From Gordonia polyisoprenivorans (GTDB taxonomy: Bacteria > Actinomycetota > Actinomycetes > Mycobacteriales > Mycobacteriaceae), in the NCBI RefSeq assembly GCF_017654315.1, contig NZ_CP072203.1, positions 1,240,001 through 1,304,000 of the forward strand: a stretch of 64,000 nucleotides of DNA, read 5' to 3'. Under the pieces are notes generated by a model that made no database searches, had not been told where the DNA came from, and worked only from the letters and a program-made list of their open reading frames with translations. Every line of letters begins with the position of its first letter. Within the stretch, counting starts at the first letter, position 1. Position numbers and translations under genes: made by a program. Below are positions 1-9,198 of this stretch, piece after piece.

Positions 1-213
1 ATCGACGACGTCCTCGTGCACATGCACCCGAAGCGATATCGGCAGCAGTGACCGCAGTACCGCATCGCCGGAGGTGTCGTCGACCCTCGTGGCCTCGCGG
101 ACCTGCGGCCACCAGGTGGGGTAGGAGTCGGCGTCGGCGAGTGCGGCCAGCACGGTGTGGTGGTCGAAGGGCAGTTGCCAGACGGAGTGCATCCGGAAGG
201 TCCGTGCGCTCAC
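1..213 (-). CDS. SRPBCC-family protein, N-terminal part (runs off the window)
   Basis: Reading the minus strand from a GTG at 213 gives 71 codons that run off the left edge, beginning VSARTFRMHSVWQLPFDHHT and continuing through a DADSYPTWWPQVREA stretch. This is the usual opening of SRPBCC (START/polyketide-cyclase-like) proteins: a beta strand, then a short helix with the YPxWWP signature, then the second strand. These proteins bind hydrophobic ligands in a helix-grip fold, and the ligand cannot be told from this fragment. The gene lies downstream of fadE5 on the same strand, but a strong terminator hairpin separates them, so they are probably separate transcripts. The GTG start is my choice; no clear ribosome-binding site decides it. 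Confidence 0.65.
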   Translation of the reverse strand, partial: MSARTFRMHSVWQLPFDHHTVLAALADADSYPTWWPQVREATRVDDTSGDAVLRSLLPISLRVHVHEDVVD

Positions 214-234
214 GTCGTCCAGTATGCGCCGACG

Positions 235-274
235 CCGAGGGGCCGGGATCTCGACGGAGATCCCGGCCCCTCGG
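235..274 (-). terminator. Rho-independent-type terminator after fadE5
   Basis: A perfect 18-bp inverted repeat (ccgaggggccgggatctc and its complement) with a 4-nt gacg loop lies 22 nt beyond the fadE5 stop codon. It has no T-run, which is normal for actinobacterial terminators. Confidence 0.85.
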
Positions 275-295
275 CTCGTGCGGTGTTCTGTTGTG

Positions 296-2131
296 TCAGA
301 AGGCGGCTTCGTCGAGCTCCATGATCTCGCCGTCGATGTTCTCGACGGTGGTACGGATCGAGGTGAGCAGCGGCAGCATGTTCTTGGCGAAGAAGCTCGC
401 GACGGCGACCTTGCCCTCGTAGAAGGACTTGTCGTCGCCGGTCACGCCCTCATCGAGCTTGGCCAGCGCGATCTCGGACTGGCGCAGGAGCAGCCAGCCG
501 ATGAGCAGATCGCCGACCGACATCAGGAAGCGCACCGAGCCCAGACCCACCTTGTAGAGGTCCTTCGGGTTCTCCTGCGCGCCCATCAGGTCGCCGGTTA
601 GGGATGCGGCCATCGCCTGCACGTCCTCGAGGGCGGTCTTGAGCAGCGCGCGCTCGGCCTTGAGACGGCCGTTGCCGGCCTCGGTGTCGATGAACGACTG
701 GATCTGCCCGGCAACATGCGCGAGGGCCTGACCCTTGTCGCGAATGATCTTGCGGAAGAAGAAGTCCTGCGCCTGGATGGCCGTCGTGCCCTCGTAGAGG
801 GAGTCGATCTTCGAGTCGCGGATGTACTGCTCGATCGGGTAATCCTGCAGGAAGCCCGAACCACCGAAGGTCTGCAGCGACTCATGACCGAGGTTGGCGT
901 AGGCACGCTCGGAGCCGACACCCTTGACGATCGGCAGCAGCAGGTCGTTGACGCGGTGTGCCATCTCGGGATCGGCGCCGGAGACGATCTGTGCGGCAAC
1001 GGAATCCTGGTGCGAGGCGGTGTAGAGGTAGATCGCGCGCAGCCCCTCCGCGTAGGCCTTCTGGGTCATCAGCGAACGACGAACGTCGGGGTGATGGGTG
1101 ATGGTGACCCGCGGCGCGGCCTTGTCGGTCATCTGCACCATGTCGGCGCCCTGCACGCGCTCCTTGGCGTAGTCGAGAGCATTGAGGTAACCGGTCGACA
1201 GTGTCGAGATCGCCTTGGTGCCCACCATCATTCGCGCGTGCTCGATCACCTGGAACATCTGCGCGATGCCCTTGTGGACCTCGCCGACGAGCCAGCCCTT
1301 GGCCGGGACGCCGTGCTGGCCGAAGGTGACCTCACAAGTGGCCGACGCCTTGATGCCCATCTTGTGCTCGACGTTGGTGACGAAGGCGCCGTTGCGCTCG
1401 CCGAGTTCGCCGGTCTCGAAGTCGAAATGGAACTTCGGGACGAAGAACAGCGACAGCCCCTTGGTGCCCGGGCCCGCACCCTCGGGGCGGGCGAGCACCA
1501 GGTGGAAGATGTTCTCGGTCATGTCCTGGTCGGCGGAGGTGATGAAGCGCTTCACCCCGTCGATGTGCCAGGAGCCGTCCTCCTGCTGGACGGCCTTGGT
1601 GCGTCCGGCGCCCACGTCCGAGCCGGCGTCGGGCTCGGTGAGCACCATCGTGGCGCCCCAGCCGCGCTCGGAGCAGATGGCTGCCCACTTCTTCTGCTCG
1701 TCGGTTCCGTTGTCGTAGAAGATGTTCGCGAAGCCCGAGCCTGCGGCGTACATGAACACCGGCGGGTTCGCGCCGAGAATCATCTCACCGATCGCCCAGT
1801 ACAGCGATCGGGGCGCCGGCATGCCGCCGAGTTCCTCGTTGACGCCGACCTTGTCCCAGCCACCCTCGACGAGGGCGTTGTAGGACTTCTTGAAGCTCTC
1901 GGGGATGGTGACGCTGTGGGTTTCCGGGTCGAAGACCGGCGGATTGCGGTCGGCCTCGGCGAAGGATTCCGCGATCGGGCCCTCGGCGAGAGTCCGGACC
2001 TCGCGGAGCATGTCTACGGCGGTCTCGTGATCCAGATCGCCGAACTCCCCCGACTCGAGCACCTTGTCCAGCTCGAAGACCTCGAAGAGGTTGAACTGCA
2101 GGTCGCGCATGTTGCTCTTGTAGTGGCCCAT
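296..2131 (-). CDS. fadE5: Acyl-CoA dehydrogenase, FadE5-like
   Basis: A flavin-dependent acyl-CoA dehydrogenase of 611 residues, which catalyses the first alpha,beta-oxidation step of fatty acid beta-oxidation. From the ATG at 2131 the protein starts [20 protein letters not shown], the opening typical of mycobacterial FadE5, and the length matches that family (611 in M. tuberculosis, from memory). The frame stays open upstream to 2233, but that extension looks non-coding. The middle domain carries the flavin-contacting segment [15 protein letters not shown] (about residues 160-180). The C-terminal helical domain has YEGTTAIQ near residue 446, where the Glu is the expected catalytic base. The subfamily is longer than ordinary 380-residue acyl-CoA dehydrogenases, with an extra C-terminal domain. 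It is monocistronic, with its own terminator and a palindrome in its upstream region. Confidence 0.93.
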   Translation of the reverse strand: MGHYKSNMRDLQFNLFEVFELDKVLESGEFGDLDHETAVDMLREVRTLAEGPIAESFAEADRNPPVFDPETHSVTIPESFKKSYNALVEGGWDKVGVNEELGGMPAPRSLYWAIGEMILGANPPVFMYAAGSGFANIFYDNGTDEQKKWAAICSERGWGATMVLTEPDAGSDVGAGRTKAVQQEDGSWHIDGVKRFITSADQDMTENIFHLVLARPEGAGPGTKGLSLFFVPKFHFDFETGELGERNGAFVTNVEHKMGIKASATCEVTFGQHGVPAKGWLVGEVHKGIAQMFQVIEHARMMVGTKAISTLSTGYLNALDYAKERVQGADMVQMTDKAAPRVTITHHPDVRRSLMTQKAYAEGLRAIYLYTASHQDSVAAQIVSGADPEMAHRVNDLLLPIVKGVGSERAYANLGHESLQTFGGSGFLQDYPIEQYIRDSKIDSLYEGTTAIQAQDFFFRKIIRDKGQALAHVAGQIQSFIDTEAGNGRLKAERALLKTALEDVQAMAASLTGDLMGAQENPKDLYKVGLGSVRFLMSVGDLLIGWLLLRQSEIALAKLDEGVTGDDKSFYEGKVAVASFFAKNMLPLLTSIRTTVENIDGEIMELDEAAF

Positions 2132-2250
2132 TTGGATTCCTATCTGACGCGGGCTGAATCCCTCGCGGGTGGTCGCTGGATGTGTCGACAGGTGAACTCG
2201 CGCAAGTGCCCGGAGGATGTTCTGAAGGAACACGACCGAACGACCGCTAA

Positions 2251-2266
2251 GTTACTCGCCGGTAAC
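2251..2266. promoter_or_regulatory. Candidate operator upstream of fadE5
   Basis: GTTAC-tcgccg-GTAAC, a 5-6-5 inverted repeat in the 267-bp gap between the divergent fadE5 and aldo/keto reductase genes, about 120 bp upstream of the fadE5 start. Its symmetry suits a TetR-type fatty-acid regulator (inference). The rest of the gap shows nothing obvious. Confidence 0.35.
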
Positions 2267-2398
2267 CCCAGGATACAACTCGTTTGCAGGGTCGACAAGC
2301 CGGGATCTCTGTGACGTCCGCTAACTTCTGCAAGCGCGATGTGCTGTATCGCGAATCTCTGGGCCGTTATCGAAAACCCCGGCGGCTAGCCTGTCCGC

Positions 2399-3340
2399 AT
2401 GCCCACTGATTCCCTGGTCCTCGGATGTATGTACTTCGGCACGCGCACCGACGATGCCACTTCCCGGGTGCTGATCGAGCGATTCCTGGAACGCGGCGGA
2501 ACAACGCTCGACACCGCGGATTGCTACGCGTTCTGGGCATCGGGGACGGGCTCGGGCGGACAGAGCGAAGAGATGCTCGGTCGGTGGTTCGCCGACAACC
2601 CCGGAGTGCGCGAACAGGTGACGCTGGCGACGAAGGTCGGGCCGGAGCCCGTCCCCGGACGGCCGGGTGAGGTTGTCGGTCTCGGTCACGACGTCGTCAT
2701 GCGGTCGATCGAGGCGAGTCTCGCGCGACTTCAGGTCGATCACATCGATCTGTACTGGGCACACCTGGAAGACCGGCAGACTCCGATGGCCGAAGTGGTC
2801 TCGACGTTCGGCCGGCTCGTCGACGACGGCGTGGTCGGCCGGATCGGTATCTCGAACCATCCGACATGGCGCGTGGAGCAGGCGCGCGCCCTCGCGTCGG
2901 TCGCCGGCACCGCGCCGTTCACCGCACTGCAGTTGTCGACGTCGTACGTCCGACCCCGTCCGGACACCGCCGTGCCGGGTAAGGATCACCGCTTCGGATT
3001 CGTCACCGAAGAGACCATCGACTACGTCACCACCCATCCCGAGATCGAACTGTGGGCGTACAGTCCGCTGATCCAGGGCAGTTTCGACCGCGCCGACCGA
3101 CCGTTCCCCGAAGCCTACGACCACCCGGGCACAACCCGACGCCTGGCCGAATTGCATGGCGTCGCAGATGAACTCGGTGCCACTCCCGGTCAGGTCGTCC
3201 TCGCCTGGCTACTCGGTGGTTCCCCGGTGATCCGGCCGATCGTCGGCGTCAGCACGCCGGCCCAACTCGACGCCGCCCTCGACGCCGCCGAACTGACCCT
3301 CACCGACGAGCAGCGCACGAGGCTCGACGCCGCGGTCTGA
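2399..3340 (+). CDS. Aldo/keto reductase
   Basis: An NADPH-dependent oxidoreductase of the aldo/keto reductase (beta8/alpha8 barrel) superfamily, 313 residues, a full-length size. The catalytic tetrad is visible: Asp and Tyr in LDTADCYAFW (about residues 40-46), Lys in LATKVG (about 79) and His in DLYWAHLED (about 121). The C-terminal IVGVSTPAQLDAAL segment fits the cofactor 2'-phosphate/adenine loop. The substrate cannot be predicted. It is divergent from fadE5. No Shine-Dalgarno sequence precedes the ATG, and a tagcct hexamer ends 6 nt before it, so the mRNA may be leaderless (inference). The gene runs into the repeat array downstream. Confidence 0.9.
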   Translation: MPTDSLVLGCMYFGTRTDDATSRVLIERFLERGGTTLDTADCYAFWASGTGSGGQSEEMLGRWFADNPGVREQVTLATKVGPEPVPGRPGEVVGLGHDVVMRSIEASLARLQVDHIDLYWAHLEDRQTPMAEVVSTFGRLVDDGVVGRIGISNHPTWRVEQARALASVAGTAPFTALQLSTSYVRPRPDTAVPGKDHRFGFVTEETIDYVTTHPEIELWAYSPLIQGSFDRADRPFPEAYDHPGTTRRLAELHGVADELGATPGQVVLAWLLGGSPVIRPIVGVSTPAQLDAALDAAELTLTDEQRTRLDAAV

Positions 3341-3435
3341 TCGCTCGACCTGATCGCTCGACGTGTTCGGTGGTCGAGCGCTTCCTGCACCGGATGTTCG
3401 GCCCTTCCACCACCCGATGCTCGCTCCTTCCCTCC

Positions 3436-4204
3436 GGTGGTCGAGGTGCGAGCCGCGTGCGGTGAGCCTCGAGACTGCTTGTGCCGGTGCTGGTTCGGTT
3501 CGTCGGGTGGTGTGGATACTGATCGGCGAGCGGGGTCTCGAGGCTCTTCGCTGGCGCTCCTCGGCACCTCGACCATCGGATGGAAAGGTCCAGAGTAGAA
3601 CGACGGCGCGTTTCCTGACCGATTGTCACCCCTCCCCCGGACGGTGGAGCGCTTCCGCCGCCGATGCTCGACCGTTCCTTCCCGGTGGTCGAGGTGCGAG
3701 CCGCGTGCGGCGAGCCTCGAGACTGCTTGTGCCGGTGCTGGTTCGGTTGGACGGGTGGTGTGGATACCTGTCGGCGAGCGGGGTCTCGAGGCTCGTCGCT
3801 ATCGCTCCTCGGCACCTCGACCATCGGAGTAGAACGACGGCGCGTTTCCTGACCGATGCTTGCGCCTTCCCCCGACGGCGGAGCGCTTTCACCTTCCGAC
3901 GCTCGCCCCTTTCCCCGGTGGTCGAGGTGTGAGCCGCGTGCGGCGAGCCTCGAGATCGCCTGCGCCGGTGCTGGTTCGGTTCGGCAGGTGGTGTGGATAC
4001 CTGTCGGCGAGCGGGGTCTCGAGGCTCGTCGCTGGCGCTCCTCGGCACCTCGACCATCGGATGGAAAGGTCCGGAGTAGAACGACGGCGCGTTTCCTGAC
4101 CGATGCTTGCGCCTTCCCCCGACGGCGGAGCGCTTTCACCTTCCGACGCTCGCCCCTTTCCCCGGTGGTCGAGGTGCGAGCCGCGTGCGGCGAGCCTCGA
4201 GACC
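3436..4204. repeat. Tandem array of imperfect-palindrome repeats (left of DUF222-HNH gene 1)
   Basis: The roughly 1-kb gap 3341-4364 holds no credible gene. It contains about 3.3 tandem copies of a 232-248 bp unit starting near 3436, 3684, 3916 and 4163. Each unit has one reverse copy of a roughly 40-bp element (ggtcgaggtgcgagccgcg...cctcgagac) and one forward copy of a related element (ggtctcgaggctc...cacctcgacc, e.g. 3534-3574 and near 3780 and 4015). They are separated by a conserved spacer that includes agaacgacggcgcgtttcc. The shared ends GGTC(TC)GAGG and CCTCGACC pair with each other, so each element can fold into a bulged hairpin. The second and third units share a nearly identical 100-bp stretch, indicating recent duplication. 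Long open frames over the array are by-products of its GC content. Confidence 0.85.
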
Positions 4205-4364
4205 CGGTGAGATGACAAGCATCGCAACCACATCCACTACCCACTCGACGACTTGTCCACAGATTTCCCCGGCCTGGCAATCACCGGGACGGTTTTGTCG
4301 GTACCCCTTCGTACACTTGTGCCCATAGGTTGAATCACCGATCACGGGAGGGGAGGTTGTTCGG

Positions 4365-5948
4365 ATGTCGAGTGTGTTGACGTTCACCGACCCGGATGCC
4401 GACGCTGCCGCGATCACAGCCATGACACGCGACGAGCTCACCGAAACCGGCCCGGACCTGCTCCGCCAGTCCCGCAAATACGAGGCCCGGACAGTCCTGG
4501 CCGCTGCCGCGTTGGCGGAGCGGGTGTTTCGTGAGCATCTGGCCGGGCGGCCTGAGACCGGTGTGTGGGGGTCGGTGATCGAACATGCCGAGAGACTCGG
4601 CCGGGCCGAAGTGTCGTTGCAGTTCAAGGTCTCCCGCAGCAAAGCCGGCAACTGGATAGCGTTGGCGGATCTGTTGGAGAAGTTCCCCCTGATCCGCGCC
4701 GTCTACCTGAATGGGGAACTGTCGACGAATCGGGTCTCGATCATGGCGCGCGCCGCGCAGCGTGGCGAGGACACCGACACCGACAGCGTCGATACCGGTG
4801 ACGAGTCCGGTGACAACGAGGAGATGACGTTCGAAGAGATCGTCCTGGACTACGGATCCCGCGCCACCACCGACCCAGTGCTGTCGCAACAACTCGACGC
4901 TGCGTTGATTTCGATGAACCCCGACAGTGTGATCGAGGACCGTGACACCATCACCGATCTGGTGGGAAACGTCACCATCACCCCCGATGTCGCTGGACAC
5001 TCCACCTTGGATGCGGTCGTTCCCGCCCATTACGGGGTGTTCCTCACGACGCAGATCAACGCCCTCATCGACAAACGCACCTGCCGCAAAGACCCGCGCC
5101 GCGTGGGATCGCTGCGGGTGATCGCCCTCGGGGAGATCACCGGCGTCCCCGGCGCCCGGCTCGACTGCGAATGTGGACAAGATGATTGCCCGAAACGAGG
5201 TGGCGGCACCGACAGCAACGGGTCGGCGGAGACACCCGCTGACGCTGCCGATGCGGCAGCGTGGGACGACTTGCTACCCGAACCTGCCGACGCGGACGCT
5301 CCCGAAGTCGAGTTGGTGGAGCCGGTCGCCGAACCCGACGTCCCCGACCCGATGAACCCACCGACGCCGGATGAGGTTCCGGTGGCGTTCGGACGTGCCC
5401 TGGTCGTGCCCGGCGCACCTGTGTTGACGGTGTTGAAGGACCCTGACGGTGTGCTGGTGCCCCGGTTGCAGGGGTACGGGCCCATCGACCCCGACTACGC
5501 CACCACCCTCGCCGAGATAGCGAAAACCATCCACTACCCCGAAACCGCCCGCGCTGCGGGACCACTCATCCCGCAGATCTCCGACCGACCCCAAGCCCCA
5601 CCGGCAGATCCGACCGGACACGGCGGTTTTACCGTGCCACCCCCTGGGGCATTGACCTATGCACCCAGCGCCGCCTTGCGCGCTGAGGTGCTCGCCAACG
5701 ACGCCTGGTGCCGGTTTCCGTACTGCGGGATGCCGTCGCACCAGTGCGACCTCGATCATTGGCGACCGTTCAACCACACCGACCCCGAGGTCGGCGGGTG
5801 GACGGTGCTCGGTGACCTCATCCCGCTGTGCCGGGCCGATCACCAACGCAAGCATCTCGCCGAATGGGTGCCGATGCTCATTCTGGATCGGAGGGTGCAG
5901 TGGCGGAGCCGGCGGACGGGGCAGGTGATCGTCACCTATCCGCGGTGA
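4365..5948 (+). CDS. DUF222 and HNH endonuclease domain protein (13E12-like), copy 1
   Basis: A 527-residue protein with an N-terminal DUF222 helical region (about residues 1-290), a long acidic, proline-rich linker (about 290-350) and a C-terminal HNH nuclease motif (about 445-500). The HNH part reads CRFPYCGMPSHQCDLDHWRPF and then LIPLCRADHQRKH, giving two Cys pairs and the D-H / H metal site. This is the architecture of the mycobacterial REP13E12 family, which is multicopy in Gordonia and Rhodococcus. The true role is unknown; a repeat- or site-specific endonuclease is likely. A GGGAGGGGAGG ribosome-binding site precedes the ATG. The gene is bracketed by the same repeat family as the second DUF222 gene at 55.8-57.1 kb, although the two proteins are only distantly alike. 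Confidence 0.9.
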   Translation: MSSVLTFTDPDADAAAITAMTRDELTETGPDLLRQSRKYEARTVLAAAALAERVFREHLAGRPETGVWGSVIEHAERLGRAEVSLQFKVSRSKAGNWIALADLLEKFPLIRAVYLNGELSTNRVSIMARAAQRGEDTDTDSVDTGDESGDNEEMTFEEIVLDYGSRATTDPVLSQQLDAALISMNPDSVIEDRDTITDLVGNVTITPDVAGHSTLDAVVPAHYGVFLTTQINALIDKRTCRKDPRRVGSLRVIALGEITGVPGARLDCECGQDDCPKRGGGTDSNGSAETPADAADAAAWDDLLPEPADADAPEVELVEPVAEPDVPDPMNPPTPDEVPVAFGRALVVPGAPVLTVLKDPDGVLVPRLQGYGPIDPDYATTLAEIAKTIHYPETARAAGPLIPQISDRPQAPPADPTGHGGFTVPPPGALTYAPSAALRAEVLANDAWCRFPYCGMPSHQCDLDHWRPFNHTDPEVGGWTVLGDLIPLCRADHQRKHLAEWVPMLILDRRVQWRSRRTGQVIVTYPR

Positions 5949-5988
5949 CGGGGTTTCGCTGTGGGGTGGAACCAGCTGCGGCTCACCG

Positions 5989-6120
5989 GGTCTCGAGGCT
6001 CGGCGCACGCGCCTCGCACCTCGACCATCGGGGGGAAAGTCCTCGACCACCAGGAAAAGGCGCCTCGACCATCGGGGGAAGGTCCTCGACCATCAGAAAC
6101 AGGGCGCCTCGATCGCCGGG
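5989..6120. repeat. Repeat element plus short degenerate tandem array (right of DUF222-HNH gene 1)
   Basis: One forward element at 5989-6028 (ggtctcgaggctcgg...cctcgaccat) is followed by four further copies of only its right end (cctcgacca or cctcgatcg), starting at 6041, 6063, 6084 and 6107. The period is about 22 bp counting from 6019. The array closes against the stop codon of the endonuclease IV gene and may serve as its transcription end. Confidence 0.75.
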
Positions 6121-6123
6121 GCG

Positions 6124-6894
6124 CTACAGGGCCGACCGCAGGTAGTCGAGATCGTCGGGGATTCCTTCGGCCGGCGTCTCCAGGATGATGGGCGCGTCGG
6201 CCGCCGCCGCGACGGCGACGAGAACCTCGGGGTCGATGTGCCCCGACGCCAGGTTCGCGTGACGGTCGCGGCCGGAGTCGAATTCGTCGCGGGAGTTGTT
6301 GAGATGCACCAGATCGATGCGCCCGGTGATCTCCCGGACCCGCTCGACGAGTCCGACGAGATCCTCGCCGCCGGCCCACGCGTGACAGGTGTCGAGGCAG
6401 AAGCCGGCCTGCTCGAAGTCGCCGACCGCCTCCCAGAGCCGATCGATGGCCTCGAGGGTTCGGGCCATCGCATGGTCGCCGCCCGCGGTGTTCTCGATGA
6501 GGATCGGGACCCCGAAGCCGCCCTTGTCGACCTGACGGTCGAACAGCTTGCGCCAGTTGGCAAACCCTTCTGCTGAATCCTCCCCGTCGCGCAGGTGGCC
6601 GCCGTGGACGACGAGACCGAATGCGCCGAGGTCGGCGGCCGCGGCGGCCTGCTCCTCGACGGCCTTGCGGGAGGGCATGCGGAGCCGGTTGTTCAGACTG
6701 GCCACATTGATTTGATAGCTCGAGTGGACGACGACGTCGATCGGGGATTCGCGGAAGGCTTGCGCGTCCGGGCGGGGGACCGGCTTCTTCCACTTCTGAG
6801 GATCGGTGACGAACATCTGGAAGACGTCGACGCCGAGGTCCGTTGCGGTGGTCAGCGGGTCGTCGTCCTCCCGCAAGTGAGCTCCGATGCGCAT
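6124..6894 (-). CDS. nfo: Deoxyribonuclease IV (AP endonuclease IV)
   Basis: A 256-residue endonuclease IV that nicks DNA 5' to abasic sites in base excision repair, using a three-metal cluster in a TIM barrel. Family motifs occur in order: VVHSSYQIN, LVVHGGH, ILIENTAGGDH, GFCLDTCHAWAGG, RIDLVHLNNSRDE with SGRDRHANLASG, and IILETPAEG. These supply the His, Glu and Asp ligands expected for the zinc site. Length and sequence resemble M. tuberculosis End (Rv0670). A small gene of unknown function lies immediately upstream on the same strand (67-bp gap), so co-transcription is possible. The start MRIGAHLRED is standard for the family. Confidence 0.93.
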   Translation of the reverse strand: MRIGAHLREDDDPLTTATDLGVDVFQMFVTDPQKWKKPVPRPDAQAFRESPIDVVVHSSYQINVASLNNRLRMPSRKAVEEQAAAAADLGAFGLVVHGGHLRDGEDSAEGFANWRKLFDRQVDKGGFGVPILIENTAGGDHAMARTLEAIDRLWEAVGDFEQAGFCLDTCHAWAGGEDLVGLVERVREITGRIDLVHLNNSRDEFDSGRDRHANLASGHIDPEVLVAVAAAADAPIILETPAEGIPDDLDYLRSAL

Positions 6895-6961
6895 GGTTGC
6901 CAGCTTAGGGCGCGCACCCCGACCCGAGCCCTGCAGCCCGCACCCCGCGGATCGGAGCTGC

Positions 6962-7168
6962 TCAGTCGTTGGGTTCGGTCTCGACGGTGATCGGTACGCC
7001 GGACGCGATCAGCAGTCGGCACGGTGCCTCGGTGTCGGGGTACAGGTTCAACCACTGATGACCGCCGCCGTGCGAGTACACGGACTCGAGCGCACGGTCG
7101 AGCCGCGCTTCGGCTTCCTTGGTGATGATGTAGCGCTGATCGCCGTAGCGCAGGAACCTGTTGGGCAT
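6962..7168 (-). CDS. Small conserved-type hypothetical protein (68 aa)
   Basis: A 68-residue protein, MPNRFLRYGDQRYII..., ending in an acidic ETEPND tail. I do not recognise a family. The coding call rests on a strong AGGAGG site six nucleotides before the ATG, normal actinobacterial codon bias and position 67 bp upstream of nfo on the same strand. There is no signal peptide or membrane segment. The sequence looks like a small alpha/beta protein with Arg, Tyr and His residues. The 219-bp gap to the divergent membrane phosphatase gene should contain both promoters; I see no clear element there. Confidence 0.65.
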   Translation of the reverse strand: MPNRFLRYGDQRYIITKEAEARLDRALESVYSHGGGHQWLNLYPDTEAPCRLLIASGVPITVETEPND

Positions 7169-7387
7169 CTACAACCTCCTGACCGGATGCCGGCCTTGCT
7201 GATCGGGCACGTGTCTCACAATCGCAGGCGCGTGTGATGCGTCCCACTCGAAGTCTAGGTCGCAAGGTCGACCAGCGTCGGCCCGTCGGCATCTTCGGCA
7301 CTCCTGACGTGCGAAGGGGCGAGGCGACCGGCCACATTCAGGAATGTTCATTAGGCTGACTGCGGGTTACGTGTCGGTAGTGCGGTG

Positions 7388-8686
7388 ATGAAGAGGCGGT
7401 TTCGCGTGAGTGTTGACGAGGCAATCGATGTGCCCTCGCCGGACGACCGCCGCCGACGGCAGGCCCCTGAGCAGGTCGTACGCGAATCCGTAGCGGAACA
7501 GGGCGACAATCCCGGCGTCGACGATCCCGGCGTCGAGGAGGCGGGGACCGACGACGCGGGGACCGACGCGACATCCGGCGCGGACGACCCGCCGGAACTC
7601 GGACCGATCCTCGCCGACATCGCCGCAGCCGCCGAGATGGAGTCCGAACCCGAGAAGCGCCGCGACCTGACGATGGTCCGTCGCGTCGCGATCGTCGCGT
7701 GGGCGCTGTTCATGGTGTGGGAGATCATCGAGCACGGGCTCGCCTTCGACCGCACCCGTCTGATCATCTTGCTGTGCCTCGGGCTGATCGCGGCCAGTAT
7801 CGGGCGCCGCCGCGTCATCACGGTCGTCATCGACTGGGCGCCGTTCGCGCTGATCCTGCTGCTCTACGACTGGACCCGCAATGTCGCCGAGTTCATCCAG
7901 GTCCCGGTGGCCTGGCACCTCGCCCCCGACGTCGACAAGGACATCTTCGGGGTGGTTCCCACGGTGTGGCTGCAGGAGCACCTGAAGTCGCCGTCGGCGC
8001 CGTGGTGGGAGGTCATCACCAGCGTCGTCTACATGTCGTACTTCGTCGTCCCCTACGCGCTCGCGGCCATCCTGTGGCTGCGCGACCGGGCGACGTGGCG
8101 ACGCTTCGCCGCATGCTTCATCGCCACCACATTCCTCGGGCTCATCGGATACACGTTCGTTCCCGCCGCACCACCATGGGCGGCCGCCCGGTGCACCTCC
8201 GCAGAGGTCGCCGACGGACCGCGCGAGGCGATCTGCATGACCACCCCGCAGGCCACCCAGCCCGGCGGGATCCTCGGCCCGTTCGACCCGAGTCACGCCG
8301 GCGCGGCACCGTACGTCGAACGGATCTCCGCGCGCGGGTGGGAGTTCCTCAACATCCACGTCGCGTCCAACCTCATCGAGATCGGTCAGGGGAAATCCAA
8401 CCTGGTCGCCGCCATCCCCTCGCTGCACGCCGCGCTGACGATGCTGCTCGCCCTGTTCATGTGGCCGCGCGTCAAAGCGCTCGGCCGAACACTGTTCCTG
8501 GGTTACGCGTTCGCGATGGCGTTCACCCTCGTCTACACCGCCGAGCACTACGTGTTCGACATCTTGCTCGGCTGGGCGTTGGCGGCCCTCGTCGTCGCCG
8601 TCTACCAACTCGTCGACCGCAAGCTCATCGCGCCACGCAACAGACGCAGGGCGCAGGTAGACGCCGAGGCGTCGCCCGTCGGCTGA
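7388..8686 (+). CDS. PAP2/AUR1-type membrane phosphatase or phospho-group transferase
   Basis: A polytopic membrane protein of 432 residues with a soluble acidic N-terminus (about residues 1-90) and roughly six membrane segments. The PAP2 phosphatase signature is present: the central AAIPSLHAAL motif (Ser-x-x-x-His) and the terminal AEHYVFDILLGW motif (His plus Asp). The arrangement resembles inositol-phosphorylceramide synthase (AUR1) relatives and actinobacterial phosphatases acting on lipid or prenyl phosphates. The substrate is unknown. The N-terminus contains four 5-residue repeats (NPGVD, DPGVE, EAGTD, DAGTD) encoded by a 15-bp minisatellite. A GTG directly precedes the chosen ATG, so the start could be one codon earlier. 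Confidence 0.82.
   Translation: MKRRFRVSVDEAIDVPSPDDRRRRQAPEQVVRESVAEQGDNPGVDDPGVEEAGTDDAGTDATSGADDPPELGPILADIAAAAEMESEPEKRRDLTMVRRVAIVAWALFMVWEIIEHGLAFDRTRLIILLCLGLIAASIGRRRVITVVIDWAPFALILLLYDWTRNVAEFIQVPVAWHLAPDVDKDIFGVVPTVWLQEHLKSPSAPWWEVITSVVYMSYFVVPYALAAILWLRDRATWRRFAACFIATTFLGLIGYTFVPAAPPWAAARCTSAEVADGPREAICMTTPQATQPGGILGPFDPSHAGAAPYVERISARGWEFLNIHVASNLIEIGQGKSNLVAAIPSLHAALTMLLALFMWPRVKALGRTLFLGYAFAMAFTLVYTAEHYVFDILLGWALAALVVAVYQLVDRKLIAPRNRRRAQVDAEASPVG
7508..7567 (+). repeat. 15-bp x 4 in-frame minisatellite in the PAP2 gene
   Basis: Four consecutive 15-bp units: two of the type (a/g)atcccggcgtcga(c/g) and two of the type ga(g/c)gcggggaccgac. They encode pentapeptides of the acidic, probably disordered N-terminal tail. 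Confidence 0.8.
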
Positions 8687-8714
8687 GCCGCCCCGCCGGT
8701 TAGGCTGGTCGGCG

Positions 8715-9140
8715 ATGCGCGCACCACGAATCGACCACCGGCAGTGGTTGCTTCGGGTCTGCGTCATCGGGCTGCTCGCCATCGCGGTGCTGCTCATGCA
8801 CTCCCTCGTCGCCGGCACCCCGCGCGAGGCACATGCTGCAACGCACCACAGCGCCGAACACTACGGCACTGAACACCACAGCGCCGCGACGATGACCGAC
8901 GCCGCGGACCCGGAAGTCTCTCACATGAGCGACGCAGGCGACTGCGTCCTGGGTCATCACTGCGTCTTCGTGCGCGCCGACGACGCGCCACTGCCGCCGA
9001 TCATTCTGTTGGTGCTCGTCTGGGGATTCGCGGCGCTGCCCGCCCTGGTGGGCATCGCCCCCGCACTCCTCGGGCACCTCGGGCGACCACCGCCCTGGGC
9101 GCAGCCCACACATCTGAGCCTGTCGGTGATCCGCTGCTGA
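8715..9140 (+). CDS. DUF6153-type membrane protein
   Basis: A 141-residue membrane protein with an N-terminal hydrophobic segment (LLRVCVIGLLAIAVLLMHSL, about residues 12-31), a His-rich external loop with several HHS and EHH pairs, two Cys around GDCVLGHHCVF, and a second hydrophobic segment (IILLVLVWGFAALPALVG, about 95-112). This matches the DUF6153 family, which regularly precedes DUF305 genes in actinobacteria, as here (58 bp before the next gene). The His/Cys-rich loop suggests metal binding, perhaps copper (inference). The start lies 28 bp after the PAP2 stop, so the three genes may form one transcription unit. Confidence 0.72.
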   Translation: MRAPRIDHRQWLLRVCVIGLLAIAVLLMHSLVAGTPREAHAATHHSAEHYGTEHHSAATMTDAADPEVSHMSDAGDCVLGHHCVFVRADDAPLPPIILLVLVWGFAALPALVGIAPALLGHLGRPPPWAQPTHLSLSVIRC

Positions 9141-9198
9141 TGGACCGGTCCCGGACCAGTCATCACAGCCATATCGACTCTCACACAGGAGCTTTCAG

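Noticed and set aside
716..2314. Long plus-strand open frame (532 codons) antisense to fadE5
   Set aside because: A by-product of high GC in the opposite strand of a well-supported gene; the translation is low-complexity and matches no family.
3436..4204. Tandem repeats considered as a replication or phage attachment region
   Set aside because: No integrase, replication gene or DnaA-box cluster nearby; the same elements recur around the second DUF222 gene.
3300..4280. Open frames over the repeat array
   Set aside because: They repeat the same peptide text because the DNA is a tandem repeat; no ribosome-binding site and no family resemblance.
4365..5948. DUF222-HNH gene as a transposase or intein/homing gene inside a host gene
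   Set aside because: It is a free-standing gene with its own ribosome-binding site; no target-site duplication or interrupted host gene is seen.
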